Below are positions 25,355 through 34,505 of a stretch of 64,000 bases of DNA, piece by piece. A program made the position numbers and the translations under genes. Position 1 is the stretch's first letter. The number at the start of each line of letters is the position of its first letter. The DNA comes from Taishania pollutisoli (GTDB lineage Bacteria; Bacteroidota; Bacteroidia; Flavobacteriales_D; Crocinitomicaceae). The notes beneath the pieces are model-generated. The model was not told where the DNA came from. It was given only the letters and a program-made list of their open reading frames with translations, and made no database searches. The DNA lies in NCBI RefSeq assembly GCF_014518315.1, contig NZ_JACVEL010000001.1, positions 124,001-188,000 on the forward strand, given 5' to 3'.

Positions 25355-26911
25355 TTACAATTCAAACTTAATCCCTTGTGCCAACGGTAAGCTATCAGAG
25401 TAATTGATTGTATTTGTTTGACGGCGCATATAAATTTTCCATGCATCAGAACCTGATTCACGTCCGCCACCTGTCTCTTTTTCACCACCAAATGCACCAC
25501 CGATTTCAGCTCCTGAAGTACCGATATTTACATTTGCAATACCACAATCTGAACCACCATTTGACAAGAACATTTCCGCTTCTTTCAGATTCGTAGTCAT
25601 AATTGCAGAGGACAATCCTTGAGGAACGCCATTTTGCAGAGCAATTGCATTTTCGACTCCTCCTTTGTATTTAATCAGGTATAAGATCGGAGCGAACGTT
25701 TCGTGCTGAACAATTTTAAAATGATTTTGTGCCTCTACGATCGCCGGTTTTACATACAATCCTGTTTCATAGCCTTCTCCCGAAAGAACACCTCCCTCTA
25801 CAAGAATATTTCCGCCTTCTGCTTTTGCCTGCTCCAATGCTTTCAGATATGCATTTACCGCATCCGTATCAATCAGTGGCCCAACATGGTTGTTTTGATC
25901 CAACGGGTTCCCGATTTTTAACTGTCCGTATGCTTTTACCAACGCATCTTTTACTTTGTCATAGATTTCTTCATGAATGATCAGACGACGAGTCGATGTA
26001 CATCGTTGTCCGCACGTACCCACTGCACCGAATACTGCACCCGGAATTACCATTTTTAAATCAGCGCTTGGTGTAATAATGATCGCATTGTTACCTCCTA
26101 ACTCCAACAATGATTTCCCTAAACGTGCTCCTACAGCAGCTCCTACGGATTTTCCCATACGTGTTGAACCTGTCGCGGAAACCAACGGGATACGTCCGTC
26201 TTCAGCGATTAATTTTCCGATTGAAGCATCACCGATAATTAAGCTGGAAACTCCTTCGGGAACATTGTTTGCATCGAACACCTGCTTGGTGATTTGCTGG
26301 CATGCAATTGCAGTGATTGGTGTCTTTTCAGAAGGCTTCCAAATCGTTACGTCCCCGCACACCCACGCAAGTGCCGTATTCCAGTTCCACACAGCAACAG
26401 GAAAGTTGAATGCCGAAATAATTCCGACAACTCCCAGCGGGTGGTATTGCTCATACATACGGTGTCCCGGACGCTCGGAGTGCATTGTCAAACCATAAAG
26501 CTGACGGGATAAACCAACTGCGAAGTCACAAATATCAATCATTTCCTGTACTTCACCCAATCCTTCCTGCAGGGATTTTCCCATTTCATAAGAAACCAAT
26601 GTTCCAAGAGCAGTTTTATATTCGCGGATTTTTTCAGCCAATTGGCGCACAACCTCTCCTCTTTTGGGTGCAGGCCATGTTCTCCACTCATTGAATGCCT
26701 CCTGTGCCTTCAGCACAAGCGCTTCATAATCAGCTTCCGTTGCAGAATCTACCGTTGCGATTACCGCACCGTCTACCGGCGAATATGAGGTAATCTTTTC
26801 TCCGCGTGTATTGAACCATCTTCCACCTGTAGAAGCTCCGTTATTCACGTCTTCAATTCCCAATTCTTCCAGGATCTGACGTACTTCAAAATTATTTATT
26901 ACTTGTGACAT
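25355..26911 (-). CDS. ALDH7-type aldehyde dehydrogenase (probable L-piperidine-6-carboxylate/aminoadipate-semialdehyde dehydrogenase)
   Basis: A 518-residue NAD-dependent aldehyde dehydrogenase. The catalytic cysteine is Cys304 in GTCGQRCTSTRR, the general base is Glu270 in LLELGGNNAIIITPSADL, and Asn169 in ISAFNFPVAVWNWN stabilises the oxyanion. The GQRCTSTRR and LGGNNAII signatures belong to the antiquitin (ALDH7) group, which oxidises alpha-aminoadipic semialdehyde in lysine breakdown. The substrate is inferred from these signatures; no lysine pathway genes adjoin it. The ATG at 26911 is preferred: an in-frame TTG at 26938 lies inside the promoter box at 26936-26943. Confidence 0.9.
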   Translation of the reverse strand: MSQVINNFEVRQILEELGIEDVNNGASTGGRWFNTRGEKITSYSPVDGAVIATVDSATEADYEALVLKAQEAFNEWRTWPAPKRGEVVRQLAEKIREYKTALGTLVSYEMGKSLQEGLGEVQEMIDICDFAVGLSRQLYGLTMHSERPGHRMYEQYHPLGVVGIISAFNFPVAVWNWNTALAWVCGDVTIWKPSEKTPITAIACQQITKQVFDANNVPEGVSSLIIGDASIGKLIAEDGRIPLVSATGSTRMGKSVGAAVGARLGKSLLELGGNNAIIITPSADLKMVIPGAVFGAVGTCGQRCTSTRRLIIHEEIYDKVKDALVKAYGQLKIGNPLDQNNHVGPLIDTDAVNAYLKALEQAKAEGGNILVEGGVLSGEGYETGLYVKPAIVEAQNHFKIVQHETFAPILYLIKYKGGVENAIALQNGVPQGLSSAIMTTNLKEAEMFLSNGGSDCGIANVNIGTSGAEIGGAFGGEKETGGGRESGSDAWKIYMRRQTNTINYSDSLPLAQGIKFEL

Positions 26912-26935
26912 CTCGTTATTAGTTTTTAAGTTGTG

Positions 26936-26943
26936 CAAAGGTA
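26936..26943 (-). promoter_or_regulatory. -7 promoter box for the aldehyde dehydrogenase gene
   Basis: The minus strand reads TACCTTTG, an exact TAnnTTTG match, 24 bases upstream of the ATG at 26911. It fixes the start choice because the longer TTG-initiated form would begin inside the box. Confidence 0.6.
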
Positions 26944-27129
26944 ATAGATTTTACTTCAGAATGGGAATAGAAGATGTGCTTTTTAAAGATATTGACTTAT
27001 TTTGTTAAATTTTAAACATTCAATTTCTGTATTGTGTATTCTTCGCTCCGAAACGAAATTCCATTTTATCCTGTTTGCGTTCATAGGGATATTTTTATAC
27101 ATTTATCCGTGAATTAATTGTAAGCGAAC

Positions 27130-29160
27130 ATGAAACGAAATGATATGACTGTCGGGTTGCTTGTTTTGGGAATAATGGCGGCGAGCTGCTCTTCCAAGGA
27201 GGCACCTTCCAATGAAGAAAAAACAGAAATTGTGAGTGAAATAGGCGATGTAAAAGTAGACCGTTTTGCAGACATCCAGGTTCTACGGTATGAAATTAAC
27301 GATTTTGATAAACTTTCCCTGGATCAAAAAAAACTGGTTTATTATCTATCCCAGGCAGGATTGGCAGGTCGCGATATCAATTGGGATCAAAATAACCCTT
27401 ACAACCTGAAAATACGAAAAGCAATTGAACACATTTTCGAGCATTACAAGGGAGAACGTTCGGGTGATGAATGGAGTAAATTTGAAACCTATGCCAAACA
27501 GGTATGGTTTGCAAATGGCATTCATCACCATTACGGTATGGAGAAGTTCAATCCGAAATTTTCTAAAGATTATTTTCTCTCTCTGCTAAAAGCCGTAAAC
27601 CACCAATTGGATGATGACACAGTAGATGTGATTTTCAATCCTGAGCGTGCCAAACTACGCAAGATCAAAGATCCGAAACTGGATATTATAGTTGCTTCCG
27701 CTAATGGCTTTTACGGACCTGGAGTGACACAAAAAATGGTGGAAAAGTTCTATGCAGGAAAAACAAACACTGATCCCAAGCCACCTGTAGAGCATGGGCT
27801 GAATTCCACCTTAATTTTGAAAGACGGAAAATTATATGAAGATGTATGGAAATCAGGAGGTAAATACGGAAAAGCAATCGATCAGGTCATTTATTGGCTG
27901 GAGAAAGCAACAACTGTAGCGGAAAATGCAGATCAGAAAGCAGCATTGGAGAAATTGATTGACTATTACAAAACCGGAGACCTGAAAACCTGGGATGATT
28001 ACAACGTCTTATGGACAAAATCTACGAAAGGGGATATTGACTGGATCAATGGGTTCATTGAAGTATACGGAGACGCACTCGGCATTAAAGCCAGCTTTGA
28101 AAGCATTGTTCAGATTACTGATTTTGAAGCATCAAAGCAGATGAAAGTTCTGGCAGAAAATGCACAATGGTTCGAAGATAATTCCCCGTTGATTCCTGAA
28201 CACAAGAAAAAGGAAGTCAAAGGAATCAGTTATAAAGTTGTACAAACTGCAAGTGAATCAGGAGATGCATCTCCGTCTACGCCGATCGGAGTGAATTTAC
28301 CTAACAATAATTGGATTCGCGAAGAACACGGTTCCAAGTCGGTAAGTTTGGGGAATATCATTTCCGCCTATGACAAAGCGGGAGGTAAAGGATTAGTGGA
28401 CGAGTTTGCATACTCAGATGAAGAAAAACGACTGGCTCAACAACACAGTTACCTGGCAGGTAAATTACACACGGCATTGCATGAAGTAATTGGTCATGCG
28501 TCCGGGCAATTGAATCCGGGAATCGGGCAACCTTCTGAAACATTGAAGCAGTATGCGAGTACGCTGGAAGAAGCAAGAGCGGACCTGGTTGGTTTGTATT
28601 ACATCATGGATAAGAAAATGATTGATCTGGGTCTGATTGAGTCTTTGGATGTCGCCAAAGCTGAATACGACGGGTACATTCGAAATGGGTTAATGACGCA
28701 GTTACAGCGCCTGGAACTCGGACAAAGTTTGCAGGAAGAGCACATGCAAAATCGTCAGTTGGTGGCAAAATGGGTTCTTGAAAAAGGGCAAAGGGACAAG
28801 GTAGTGGAAAAAGTCATGAAAGACGGAAAGACCTATTTTGTTGTACGTGACTATGCTAAATTGCGGGATTTATTTGGCCAGCTGTTAAAAGAAATTCAAC
28901 GCATTAAATCAGAAGGCGATTTTAAAGCCGGCCAGGCACTGGTTGATAACTACGGCGTAAAAGTGGATTATGCATTGCATAAAGAAGTGTTGGAACGGGT
29001 AAAACCACTGAACATTGCTCCTTACTATGGATTTGTAAACCCGACACTGGTTCCTGTCCTGAACAAAAACGGAGAGATCATCGATGTAAAAGTTTCTTAT
29101 GATAAGAACTTTGTAGAGCAAATGCTGGACTATGGAAAAAAATACAGTTTCCTGAACTGA
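27130..29160 (+). CDS. Dipeptidyl peptidase III-like zinc lipoprotein (M49)
   Basis: A 676-residue metallopeptidase. The lipobox AASC puts a lipidated cysteine at about residue 20, so the enzyme is membrane-tethered outside the cytoplasm. The M49 zinc motif is HEVIGH (451-456; canonical HELLGH), and the second motif is EEARAD (480-485; canonical EECRAE). Both zinc histidines and the catalytic and ligand glutamates are kept. M49 enzymes release dipeptides from the N-terminus of short peptides. The length is usual for bacterial members. A bidirectional terminator follows at 29184-29218. Confidence 0.92.
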   Translation: MKRNDMTVGLLVLGIMAASCSSKEAPSNEEKTEIVSEIGDVKVDRFADIQVLRYEINDFDKLSLDQKKLVYYLSQAGLAGRDINWDQNNPYNLKIRKAIEHIFEHYKGERSGDEWSKFETYAKQVWFANGIHHHYGMEKFNPKFSKDYFLSLLKAVNHQLDDDTVDVIFNPERAKLRKIKDPKLDIIVASANGFYGPGVTQKMVEKFYAGKTNTDPKPPVEHGLNSTLILKDGKLYEDVWKSGGKYGKAIDQVIYWLEKATTVAENADQKAALEKLIDYYKTGDLKTWDDYNVLWTKSTKGDIDWINGFIEVYGDALGIKASFESIVQITDFEASKQMKVLAENAQWFEDNSPLIPEHKKKEVKGISYKVVQTASESGDASPSTPIGVNLPNNNWIREEHGSKSVSLGNIISAYDKAGGKGLVDEFAYSDEEKRLAQQHSYLAGKLHTALHEVIGHASGQLNPGIGQPSETLKQYASTLEEARADLVGLYYIMDKKMIDLGLIESLDVAKAEYDGYIRNGLMTQLQRLELGQSLQEEHMQNRQLVAKWVLEKGQRDKVVEKVMKDGKTYFVVRDYAKLRDLFGQLLKEIQRIKSEGDFKAGQALVDNYGVKVDYALHKEVLERVKPLNIAPYYGFVNPTLVPVLNKNGEIIDVKVSYDKNFVEQMLDYGKKYSFLN

Positions 29161-29183
29161 TAAAGGATTGATCCATTTAAATT

Positions 29184-29218
29184 AAAAAGCCCGGAAGATA
29201 ATTATTTCCGGGCTTTTT
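29184..29218. terminator. bidirectional rho-independent terminator
   Basis: AAAAAGCCCGGAA (29184-29196) pairs perfectly with TTCCGGGCTTTTT (29206-29218). It has T-runs on both strands and separates the convergent M49 and tatA genes. Confidence 0.9.
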
Positions 29219-29229
29219 GTATATGTTCA

Positions 29230-29685
29230 TTAAGCTTTTTCTTCTTTGGGAGTTTCTGTTGTAGCAGTATCAAGGACTTGTTTTGGTAGTTCATCCGTCT
29301 CTCCTGTTTTCTGTTCGGTTTGTTCAGGAATCGACGGTGGTTGTACAGGGCTTTCCGTTGCTGTCTGGTTCGGAGGAAAATTTGCCCTTGGAGGGGGAGT
29401 ATATTTAACTGAATGATCCAGTTCATCTACCATTTGGTCAATTGGCCTTCGAATTTCTTCTGTCGTTTCCTTAAAAATTCCATCTAAATTCAAATCTTTC
29501 TTATACTCGTTGGTCGATTTTTTAATTTCATTTTGGATATCCGATGTTGCATCCTGAATCTGGCGAATGGTACGTCCCATTGTTTTTGCAATACCCGGGA
29601 TACTCTTGGAACCAAAAAAGATCAGGATAAAAAGAAGGATCAAAAGTATCTCCGATCCGGCTACATCATTTAAAAATAAATACAC
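29230..29685 (-). CDS. TatA/TatB-family twin-arginine translocase subunit
   Basis: A 151-residue protein. One transmembrane helix at about 10-26 (SEILLILLFILIFFG) is followed by the hinge FFGSKSIPGIAKTMGRTIRQ typical of TatA/E, then an amphipathic helix and a long acidic, Pro/Thr/Glu-rich tail (about 80-151, TPPP, QPPSIPEQTEQ). TatA oligomers form the pore for folded twin-arginine substrates. The tail is longer than in E. coli TatA and reminiscent of TatB. tatC is not adjacent. A GTG start is used because no ATG precedes the helix. A TAATTTTG -7 box (29701-29708, minus strand) lies 16 bases upstream. Confidence 0.88.
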   Translation of the reverse strand: MYLFLNDVAGSEILLILLFILIFFGSKSIPGIAKTMGRTIRQIQDATSDIQNEIKKSTNEYKKDLNLDGIFKETTEEIRRPIDQMVDELDHSVKYTPPPRANFPPNQTATESPVQPPSIPEQTEQKTGETDELPKQVLDTATTETPKEEKA

Positions 29686-29852
29686 AACTTACTTTTTTTA
29701 CAAAATTAAGGAAATTTTGGAGCCCCGGGAAATTTAAACGGAAATTAACTTTTTTATGTGAAATTATAATTTATAAAAAGGGGATTCAGACCAAAAGTTA
29801 ACAAACTGACAACAAAACAATAACAACTATTTAATCCTTTTAAATAATCATT

Positions 29853-29860
29853 TACATTTG
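29853..29860 (+). promoter_or_regulatory. -7 promoter box for the T9SS-like protein gene
   Basis: TACATTTG, an exact TAnnTTTG match, 42 bases upstream of the ATG at 29903. Confidence 0.5.
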
Positions 29861-29902
29861 ACATCGTAAGAACTGTTAAACACTAATTTTAATAACTCAT
29901 CT

Positions 29903-31039
29903 ATGAAAACGAATACAATCTCTCTTGTAAGGTATTTGGCATATACCCTTTTCTGTTTCTTTCATTTCACATACTTACATGCTCAAACCACTTTTCCATG
30001 GAGCGGAACATATGGTGGAACAGGCGTAAATCGTACTTTTACAGGAGTTGCAATCGGTGGGATAACAATGAGTGCTACGATTGTAAATTCTGAAAACGTA
30101 TGGCAGGACGGAGCTCCTCTGTTTCTTGCAACCGGTTCATCTGTCTCAGGCATGGGGTGTTCAGGGATCGGAACAGATAACCAGGGACTACTGTTAAGCA
30201 CCGATTGGTCAACTAATACAACAAAGACAATCACAACAACAATTACATTTAGTCATGCTGTAGGAGCTGTTCGCTTCCGATTGTACGATGTAAATGACGA
30301 TGGTTACGGAAGCTGGAATGACAGAGTGATTGTCACGGCAACCGACAACTCCGGAAATCCACTGCAGATATACAATGAAGCTTCCTGTGTCACCGGAGGG
30401 AATGGTACGACAGCGGGAAACGGAACAACGACCTTAACATATACCTCTGCCGATAGTCAGGGATGTTTGTGCAACGGGAATAACCGGGTCCGGGTAGGAA
30501 ATGACGCGAGTGGTTGCGACCAGGTAAAAACAATTACAATCAGGTATCAATCAGCCGTAAGTCCTTCCAGCTATAATACTCCCAAACAATACATTGTTGT
30601 CTCTAACCTTATAGCAAATTGCGCACCTCTTCCCATCGAATTAGTCTCATTTACAGGGGATACAACCGATCGCATGAACATATTAAAATGGCAAACTGCT
30701 ACAGAGAAAAATAATTCTCATTTTAATCTGGAGCGCAGTATCGATGGAAGCAATTGGATTCACCTTGTGACGCTCCCAGGAGCCGGAACAATACACTATC
30801 CACAGGAATATCGCTATTCTGACACTGATTTTGAACATACAGTAAATTATTACCGTTTAAAACAAATTGATTTTGACGGGCGGGAAAAGAGTTCTGATAT
30901 TATTAGTCTTGATAACTCATTAAAAACAAAAGTTCTGGATAAAATTGTAAATACAATGGGGCAACTTGTTGATGAGACATACAGAGGGCTTAAGATATAT
31001 ATGTATACGGACGGAACGATTGTCAAGAAAATGGAATAA
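29903..31039 (+). CDS. Secreted protein with short T9SS-type C-terminal sorting domain
   Basis: A 378-residue secreted protein with a signal peptide ending near HAQ-TTF (about residue 28). The N-terminal 210 residues are a Gly/Thr-rich beta-sandwich-like domain (GGTGVNRTFTGVAIGG). The PLPIELVSFTG linker and WQTATEKNNSHFNLERSIDG block that follow are fibronectin-III-like and very common just before T9SS sorting domains. The end (IVNTMGQLVDETYRGLKIYMYTDG) resembles the abbreviated type-A form that ends in a YSDG-type strand rather than the full type-A domain. The function is unknown. The stop is followed by a long hairpin repeat at 31066. Confidence 0.8.
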   Translation: MKTNTISLVRYLAYTLFCFFHFTYLHAQTTFPWSGTYGGTGVNRTFTGVAIGGITMSATIVNSENVWQDGAPLFLATGSSVSGMGCSGIGTDNQGLLLSTDWSTNTTKTITTTITFSHAVGAVRFRLYDVNDDGYGSWNDRVIVTATDNSGNPLQIYNEASCVTGGNGTTAGNGTTTLTYTSADSQGCLCNGNNRVRVGNDASGCDQVKTITIRYQSAVSPSSYNTPKQYIVVSNLIANCAPLPIELVSFTGDTTDRMNILKWQTATEKNNSHFNLERSIDGSNWIHLVTLPGAGTIHYPQEYRYSDTDFEHTVNYYRLKQIDFDGREKSSDIISLDNSLKTKVLDKIVNTMGQLVDETYRGLKIYMYTDGTIVKKME

Positions 31040-31065
31040 CCGGGAAAAAGCTATCTTGTCATTAT

Positions 31066-31107
31066 GCAAAATGGTCATATCGCAATATTGCGACATGACC
31101 ATTTTGC
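31066..31107. repeat. palindromic repeat, copy 2 (42-bp inverted repeat, bidirectional terminator position)
   Basis: Arms of 21 bases (GCAAAATGGTCATATCGCAA plus one base) pair with a single mismatch across the shared CGCAATATTGCG centre. It lies between two convergent stops; its last base is the last base (complement) of the vanZ-like TAG. It likely works as a hairpin terminator in both directions and is a longer version of the palindrome seen at 25265 and 37646. Confidence 0.9.
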
Positions 31108-31469
31108 TATTCAACCAATTTTATCTTTTTAAGGGTTTTCAAAGTCTGGCTTCCGAATGTATATAAAATGACTAACCCAATCACTACTCCCGTGAAATTA
31201 GCTATCAAATCCTTCCAGTCAACCGTTCGCCCCGGAACAAATCCCTGCAAATACTCCAACATACAACTCAGGAAAAAAGAACACAATGCTGCAAAAACCC
31301 ATTTATTTCTCGGAAAGAGTAACCCTGCATTTATTGTCAGTACACTATACGCAATCAAATGTCCTACTTTGTCATTGATTTTAATCTCGACACCGCCGGA
31401 AGGGGGTTTTAGACTTAAATAAACGATACCGGAAACAACAAGAATCAAACTTATCTTAATCCACTTCAT
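31107..31469 (-). CDS. VanZ-like family membrane protein
   Basis: A 120-residue protein with about four transmembrane helices and the VanZ-like pattern: YLSLKPPSGG after the first helix, NDKVGHLIAYSVL at the start of the second, and CMLEYLQGFVPGRTVDWKDLIANFTGVVIG in the last two. VanZ gives low-level teicoplanin resistance in enterococci, but most homologues have no known role and resistance should not be assumed. Its start overlaps the end of the upstream S9 peptidase gene by 14 bases, so the two are cotranscribed. Confidence 0.88.
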   Translation of the reverse strand: MKWIKISLILVVSGIVYLSLKPPSGGVEIKINDKVGHLIAYSVLTINAGLLFPRNKWVFAALCSFFLSCMLEYLQGFVPGRTVDWKDLIANFTGVVIGLVILYTFGSQTLKTLKKIKLVE

Positions 31470-34287
31470 AGCGAAGTTCTTTTCCTTTTTTAACCGCCGG
31501 AATACCTTCTGTTAACCAACGTGGTGCTGGTTGTCCTTGTAAATAATGATCGAAGAACTGACGCATCCGAATACTCAAGTCCCTGCGATTCGCCATCTTC
31601 ATCAAGTTATGTCCGTCACCATTGTAGTTGAGTAACCAACAAGGTTTCCCCAGGCGACGCATACCTGTAAAAATTTCAATTCCCTGGTACCATGGCACTG
31701 CTCCGTCATCATCGTTGTGCATAATTAATAAAGGTGTCTGAACATTCGGCAAGTGAAAAACAGGTGAATTTTCCACGTATAACTCAGGTGCTTCCCAAAT
31801 AGTTTTCCCGATGCGACTTTGTGTCTTTTCATATTGAAACTGGCGACTCATCCCTGTAGACCATCGGATCCCTCCAAATGCGGAGAACATATTTCCAACA
31901 GGAGCACCTGCCATTGCAGCTTTGTAGCGATTCGTCATTGTGACCAGCTGAGCAGTCTGGTAGCCTCCCCAACTTTGTCCTTGTAACCCCATTCTTGTTG
32001 AATCAATATTGGTATATTTTTTCAGAACGGCATCTGTACCGCTCATAACACAATCATAAGCACTTTTTGCAGGGTATCCAGGTTCATAACGAATATCCGG
32101 AATAAATACGACATAACCGGCAGAAGCGTACTCCGTAGGAAAGATAATGGAAGCCGTCGGGCGAGGTGCGTAGTGGTTATGCAAATCATCTGAATACAAT
32201 TCATAATAATAAACTAGCAGCGGATACGATTTACTCGCATCAAAGTCCTCAGGTTTATATAGTAGCCCTTCCAGGTTCAATCCTTTATATGTTTTCCATG
32301 AAATCAATTCTACCGTTGCCCAGTTATATTCTTGCTGTTGGGGATTTGTTACCGAAATTTGCTTCAATTGTTTACTATCATTTTTCCAGTAACTCAATTC
32401 AGGATATTCTGTTACTGTTTGCTTACGAATTGAATAAACCGGTGCGTTTTTTGCTTTTTTCAACGATGTAATTTTTGCATCCCAGTAGTCTTGCCTTACC
32501 AAGGTATTTTCTTCAAAAGTATATAAGTGAGAACCTTTCGTTTGTTTGTCCAACCCAATGAGGTAAAAATTATTTAATTCAACAAAAGAAGAATCCCGGT
32601 TCCATTGCTGAACAGTGAATTCAATATTGTTCTTTTTACCGATATCCTGCGTCAGTGAAACCAGTTTTCCAACTGTAAAATCATATTTATAAAAATCATT
32701 TTTCTCGCTAAAATAAACTTCTGTCCCATTTTTATTCCAACCGTAAACACCAATGACGAATTCTTCCATCGGCATCCCGTTTTTATCCCCGGACCACGTC
32801 TTTCCTTTCTCCGTACACGTCAGACATTCGTCGGAATTTGTTAGTAAATTCACTGCATAATACTGGCCATTTTCATGATTAAAATAGACAAACTGATCTC
32901 CTTTTCCAGATAATTCAACTGCAGTCGTTGTTCCTTTTTTGACCAATTTTCTATCACCGGTTTTCAAATGTACCAGATAATAGTCTTTCTTGCCTGAAAT
33001 GTCCCACATGTATTCCAATTCATAAGGTCTGGAATTACTCGCTAAAGCAAACTCCTTTAACTCATAGAAATTAGGTTGGATAGATAGTGTATCGTCTTCT
33101 AAACCTATAATTTTAGCTTGTTCGAAATCGTACGCATACCAGTATGCCTTGTTCGCATCTCTCTTTACACCCGATAACTGTTGCGTCTGCAAAACAGGTT
33201 CATTATACGTCCACACATCTAATTTTGGCTTTTCACTCTCAATCAGTGTATCCTTTGGCTCCTGAACAGGAATTTCAAAAACACCAAAGTACAGCTGGTC
33301 ATTTACATCAGAAAAACGAGGTTTTATATTTTTAACAACTGTCCATTCCTTCGGAATATTTGCTGAAGTCGTATCAACTAAACACGAGAGTTCTCCTTTT
33401 TTCAAGTCGTAGTAGAATAGTTCAAAGACTTTAGTTTTTGTAGTATCCTGAGCCCCGAGGAATGCCAATCGTTCTGATTTTTTATCAAAAACAAATCCTT
33501 CAGCTGCTGAAAACGTCTTCCCCAATTCCCGGTGTTGAAATGAATTCAAATCAAGCAGATTAACTCTGCAGGTATCATTGATATGTTGAACATAAACAAG
33601 TGTTTTCCCCGTCTCAGAAAGAGCATACTCAGTTACGTCTTTAAATGCGATCTTGTTCCCATCGCTTAAACTCCAAAGACGCAGCACCTTTCCGTCTGAT
33701 TTAGGTTCTTGCTTTTTTTGAGGTTCTTCTTTTTTCTTTTTATCTGAAAACCCGAAAAATACATCGTCTCTTGATTTCTTTTTAGGATCAATCGACTTTC
33801 CCGTTTCAGATGTTTTTAGTGTATTTTCATTTTCAAGGTATAGCAACCAGTTGTGTTTTTCTCCTAATTGGTGGGATTTTACATTCGAAATTTTTACTGT
33901 TTTCCCGGTTTGAAATGAATATACAGCAAGGGAATCCTTGGGCCATTTCTTTTTATCAATTTTTTCCAGTTCAACTTTTCGCAAGGTGTCGTATCCTGCT
34001 TCAATGGTATATACCAGAAATGTTTCATCCATCGAAAAACTTGCATTTTTTGCCCTGAGAACAGAATCTGACTTTTCTGTCTCCGTGTTATACCAATACA
34101 AGTACGTATCTCCTTTATGAGGTTGGATTTCATATGTAATGTATTTTCCACTTGGTGATACTTGTTCGTTTTTCAATGTCTTCCATTCATCGAATGCATG
34201 ATAGTCAATGACCTTTTTTTGTCCGAATGCATGTGTTGCTATCAAAAGAAGAAAGGCAGCTATAAAAAGAATTCTTAATTGTTTCAT
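31456..34287 (-). CDS. S9-family serine peptidase (prolyl oligopeptidase/DPP-type), secreted
   Basis: A 943-residue secreted enzyme with a signal peptide (residues 1-22, HAFG-QKK). A long beta-propeller region (about 30-690) precedes an alpha/beta-hydrolase domain (about 700-930). The nucleophile is Ser772 in GQSWGGYQ, the acid is probably Asp860 in HNDDDGAVPW, and the base is His893 in GDGHNL. The propeller carries a Lys/Glu-rich low-complexity insertion near residues 165-200 (DKKKKEEPQKKQEPKSDG). Such large S9 enzymes act as dipeptidyl or acylaminoacyl peptidases in the periplasm or at the surface. It heads an operon with the VanZ-like gene, overlapping it by 14 bases. Confidence 0.9.
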   Translation of the reverse strand: MKQLRILFIAAFLLLIATHAFGQKKVIDYHAFDEWKTLKNEQVSPSGKYITYEIQPHKGDTYLYWYNTETEKSDSVLRAKNASFSMDETFLVYTIEAGYDTLRKVELEKIDKKKWPKDSLAVYSFQTGKTVKISNVKSHQLGEKHNWLLYLENENTLKTSETGKSIDPKKKSRDDVFFGFSDKKKKEEPQKKQEPKSDGKVLRLWSLSDGNKIAFKDVTEYALSETGKTLVYVQHINDTCRVNLLDLNSFQHRELGKTFSAAEGFVFDKKSERLAFLGAQDTTKTKVFELFYYDLKKGELSCLVDTTSANIPKEWTVVKNIKPRFSDVNDQLYFGVFEIPVQEPKDTLIESEKPKLDVWTYNEPVLQTQQLSGVKRDANKAYWYAYDFEQAKIIGLEDDTLSIQPNFYELKEFALASNSRPYELEYMWDISGKKDYYLVHLKTGDRKLVKKGTTTAVELSGKGDQFVYFNHENGQYYAVNLLTNSDECLTCTEKGKTWSGDKNGMPMEEFVIGVYGWNKNGTEVYFSEKNDFYKYDFTVGKLVSLTQDIGKKNNIEFTVQQWNRDSSFVELNNFYLIGLDKQTKGSHLYTFEENTLVRQDYWDAKITSLKKAKNAPVYSIRKQTVTEYPELSYWKNDSKQLKQISVTNPQQQEYNWATVELISWKTYKGLNLEGLLYKPEDFDASKSYPLLVYYYELYSDDLHNHYAPRPTASIIFPTEYASAGYVVFIPDIRYEPGYPAKSAYDCVMSGTDAVLKKYTNIDSTRMGLQGQSWGGYQTAQLVTMTNRYKAAMAGAPVGNMFSAFGGIRWSTGMSRQFQYEKTQSRIGKTIWEAPELYVENSPVFHLPNVQTPLLIMHNDDDGAVPWYQGIEIFTGMRRLGKPCWLLNYNGDGHNLMKMANRRDLSIRMRQFFDHYLQGQPAPRWLTEGIPAVKKGKELRYEVD

Positions 34288-34382
34288 ATGATGAATAAAT
34301 GTTATCTTAAACTGGTTAAAGATGTATTGACGAGGGTAAAAATAATAAATATGAAAGGAATATCAATTTTTATCAATATGGA

Positions 34383-34405
34383 GATATCGCAATATTACGA
34401 CATGA
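34383..34405. repeat. palindromic repeat, copy 4 (degenerate)
   Basis: The left arm ATATCGCAAT is intact; the right arm ATTACGACAT carries two changes from the perfect palindrome. On the minus strand it shares the ATGTCG...GCGATAT form of copy 2. Unlike the other copies it lies between divergent genes (S9 peptidase and ArsR-type regulator), about 100 bases from each start. Confidence 0.65.
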
Positions 34406-34505
34406 AGATAAAACGCAATTTATCAAATATTTAATTTGTTCAATTCAAAATTATTCACTACATTCATATAGAAAATCAAAACCTATCTTTTAAATTCCTT
34501 TTACT

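Noticed and set aside
26912-26938. Longer aldehyde dehydrogenase start at a TTG (26938)
   Set aside because: The TTG lies inside an exact TACCTTTG promoter box; the ATG at 26911 gives the family length.
31107-31469. VanZ as a glycopeptide resistance gene
   Set aside because: No vanHAX cluster; VanZ-like proteins are widespread with unknown roles.
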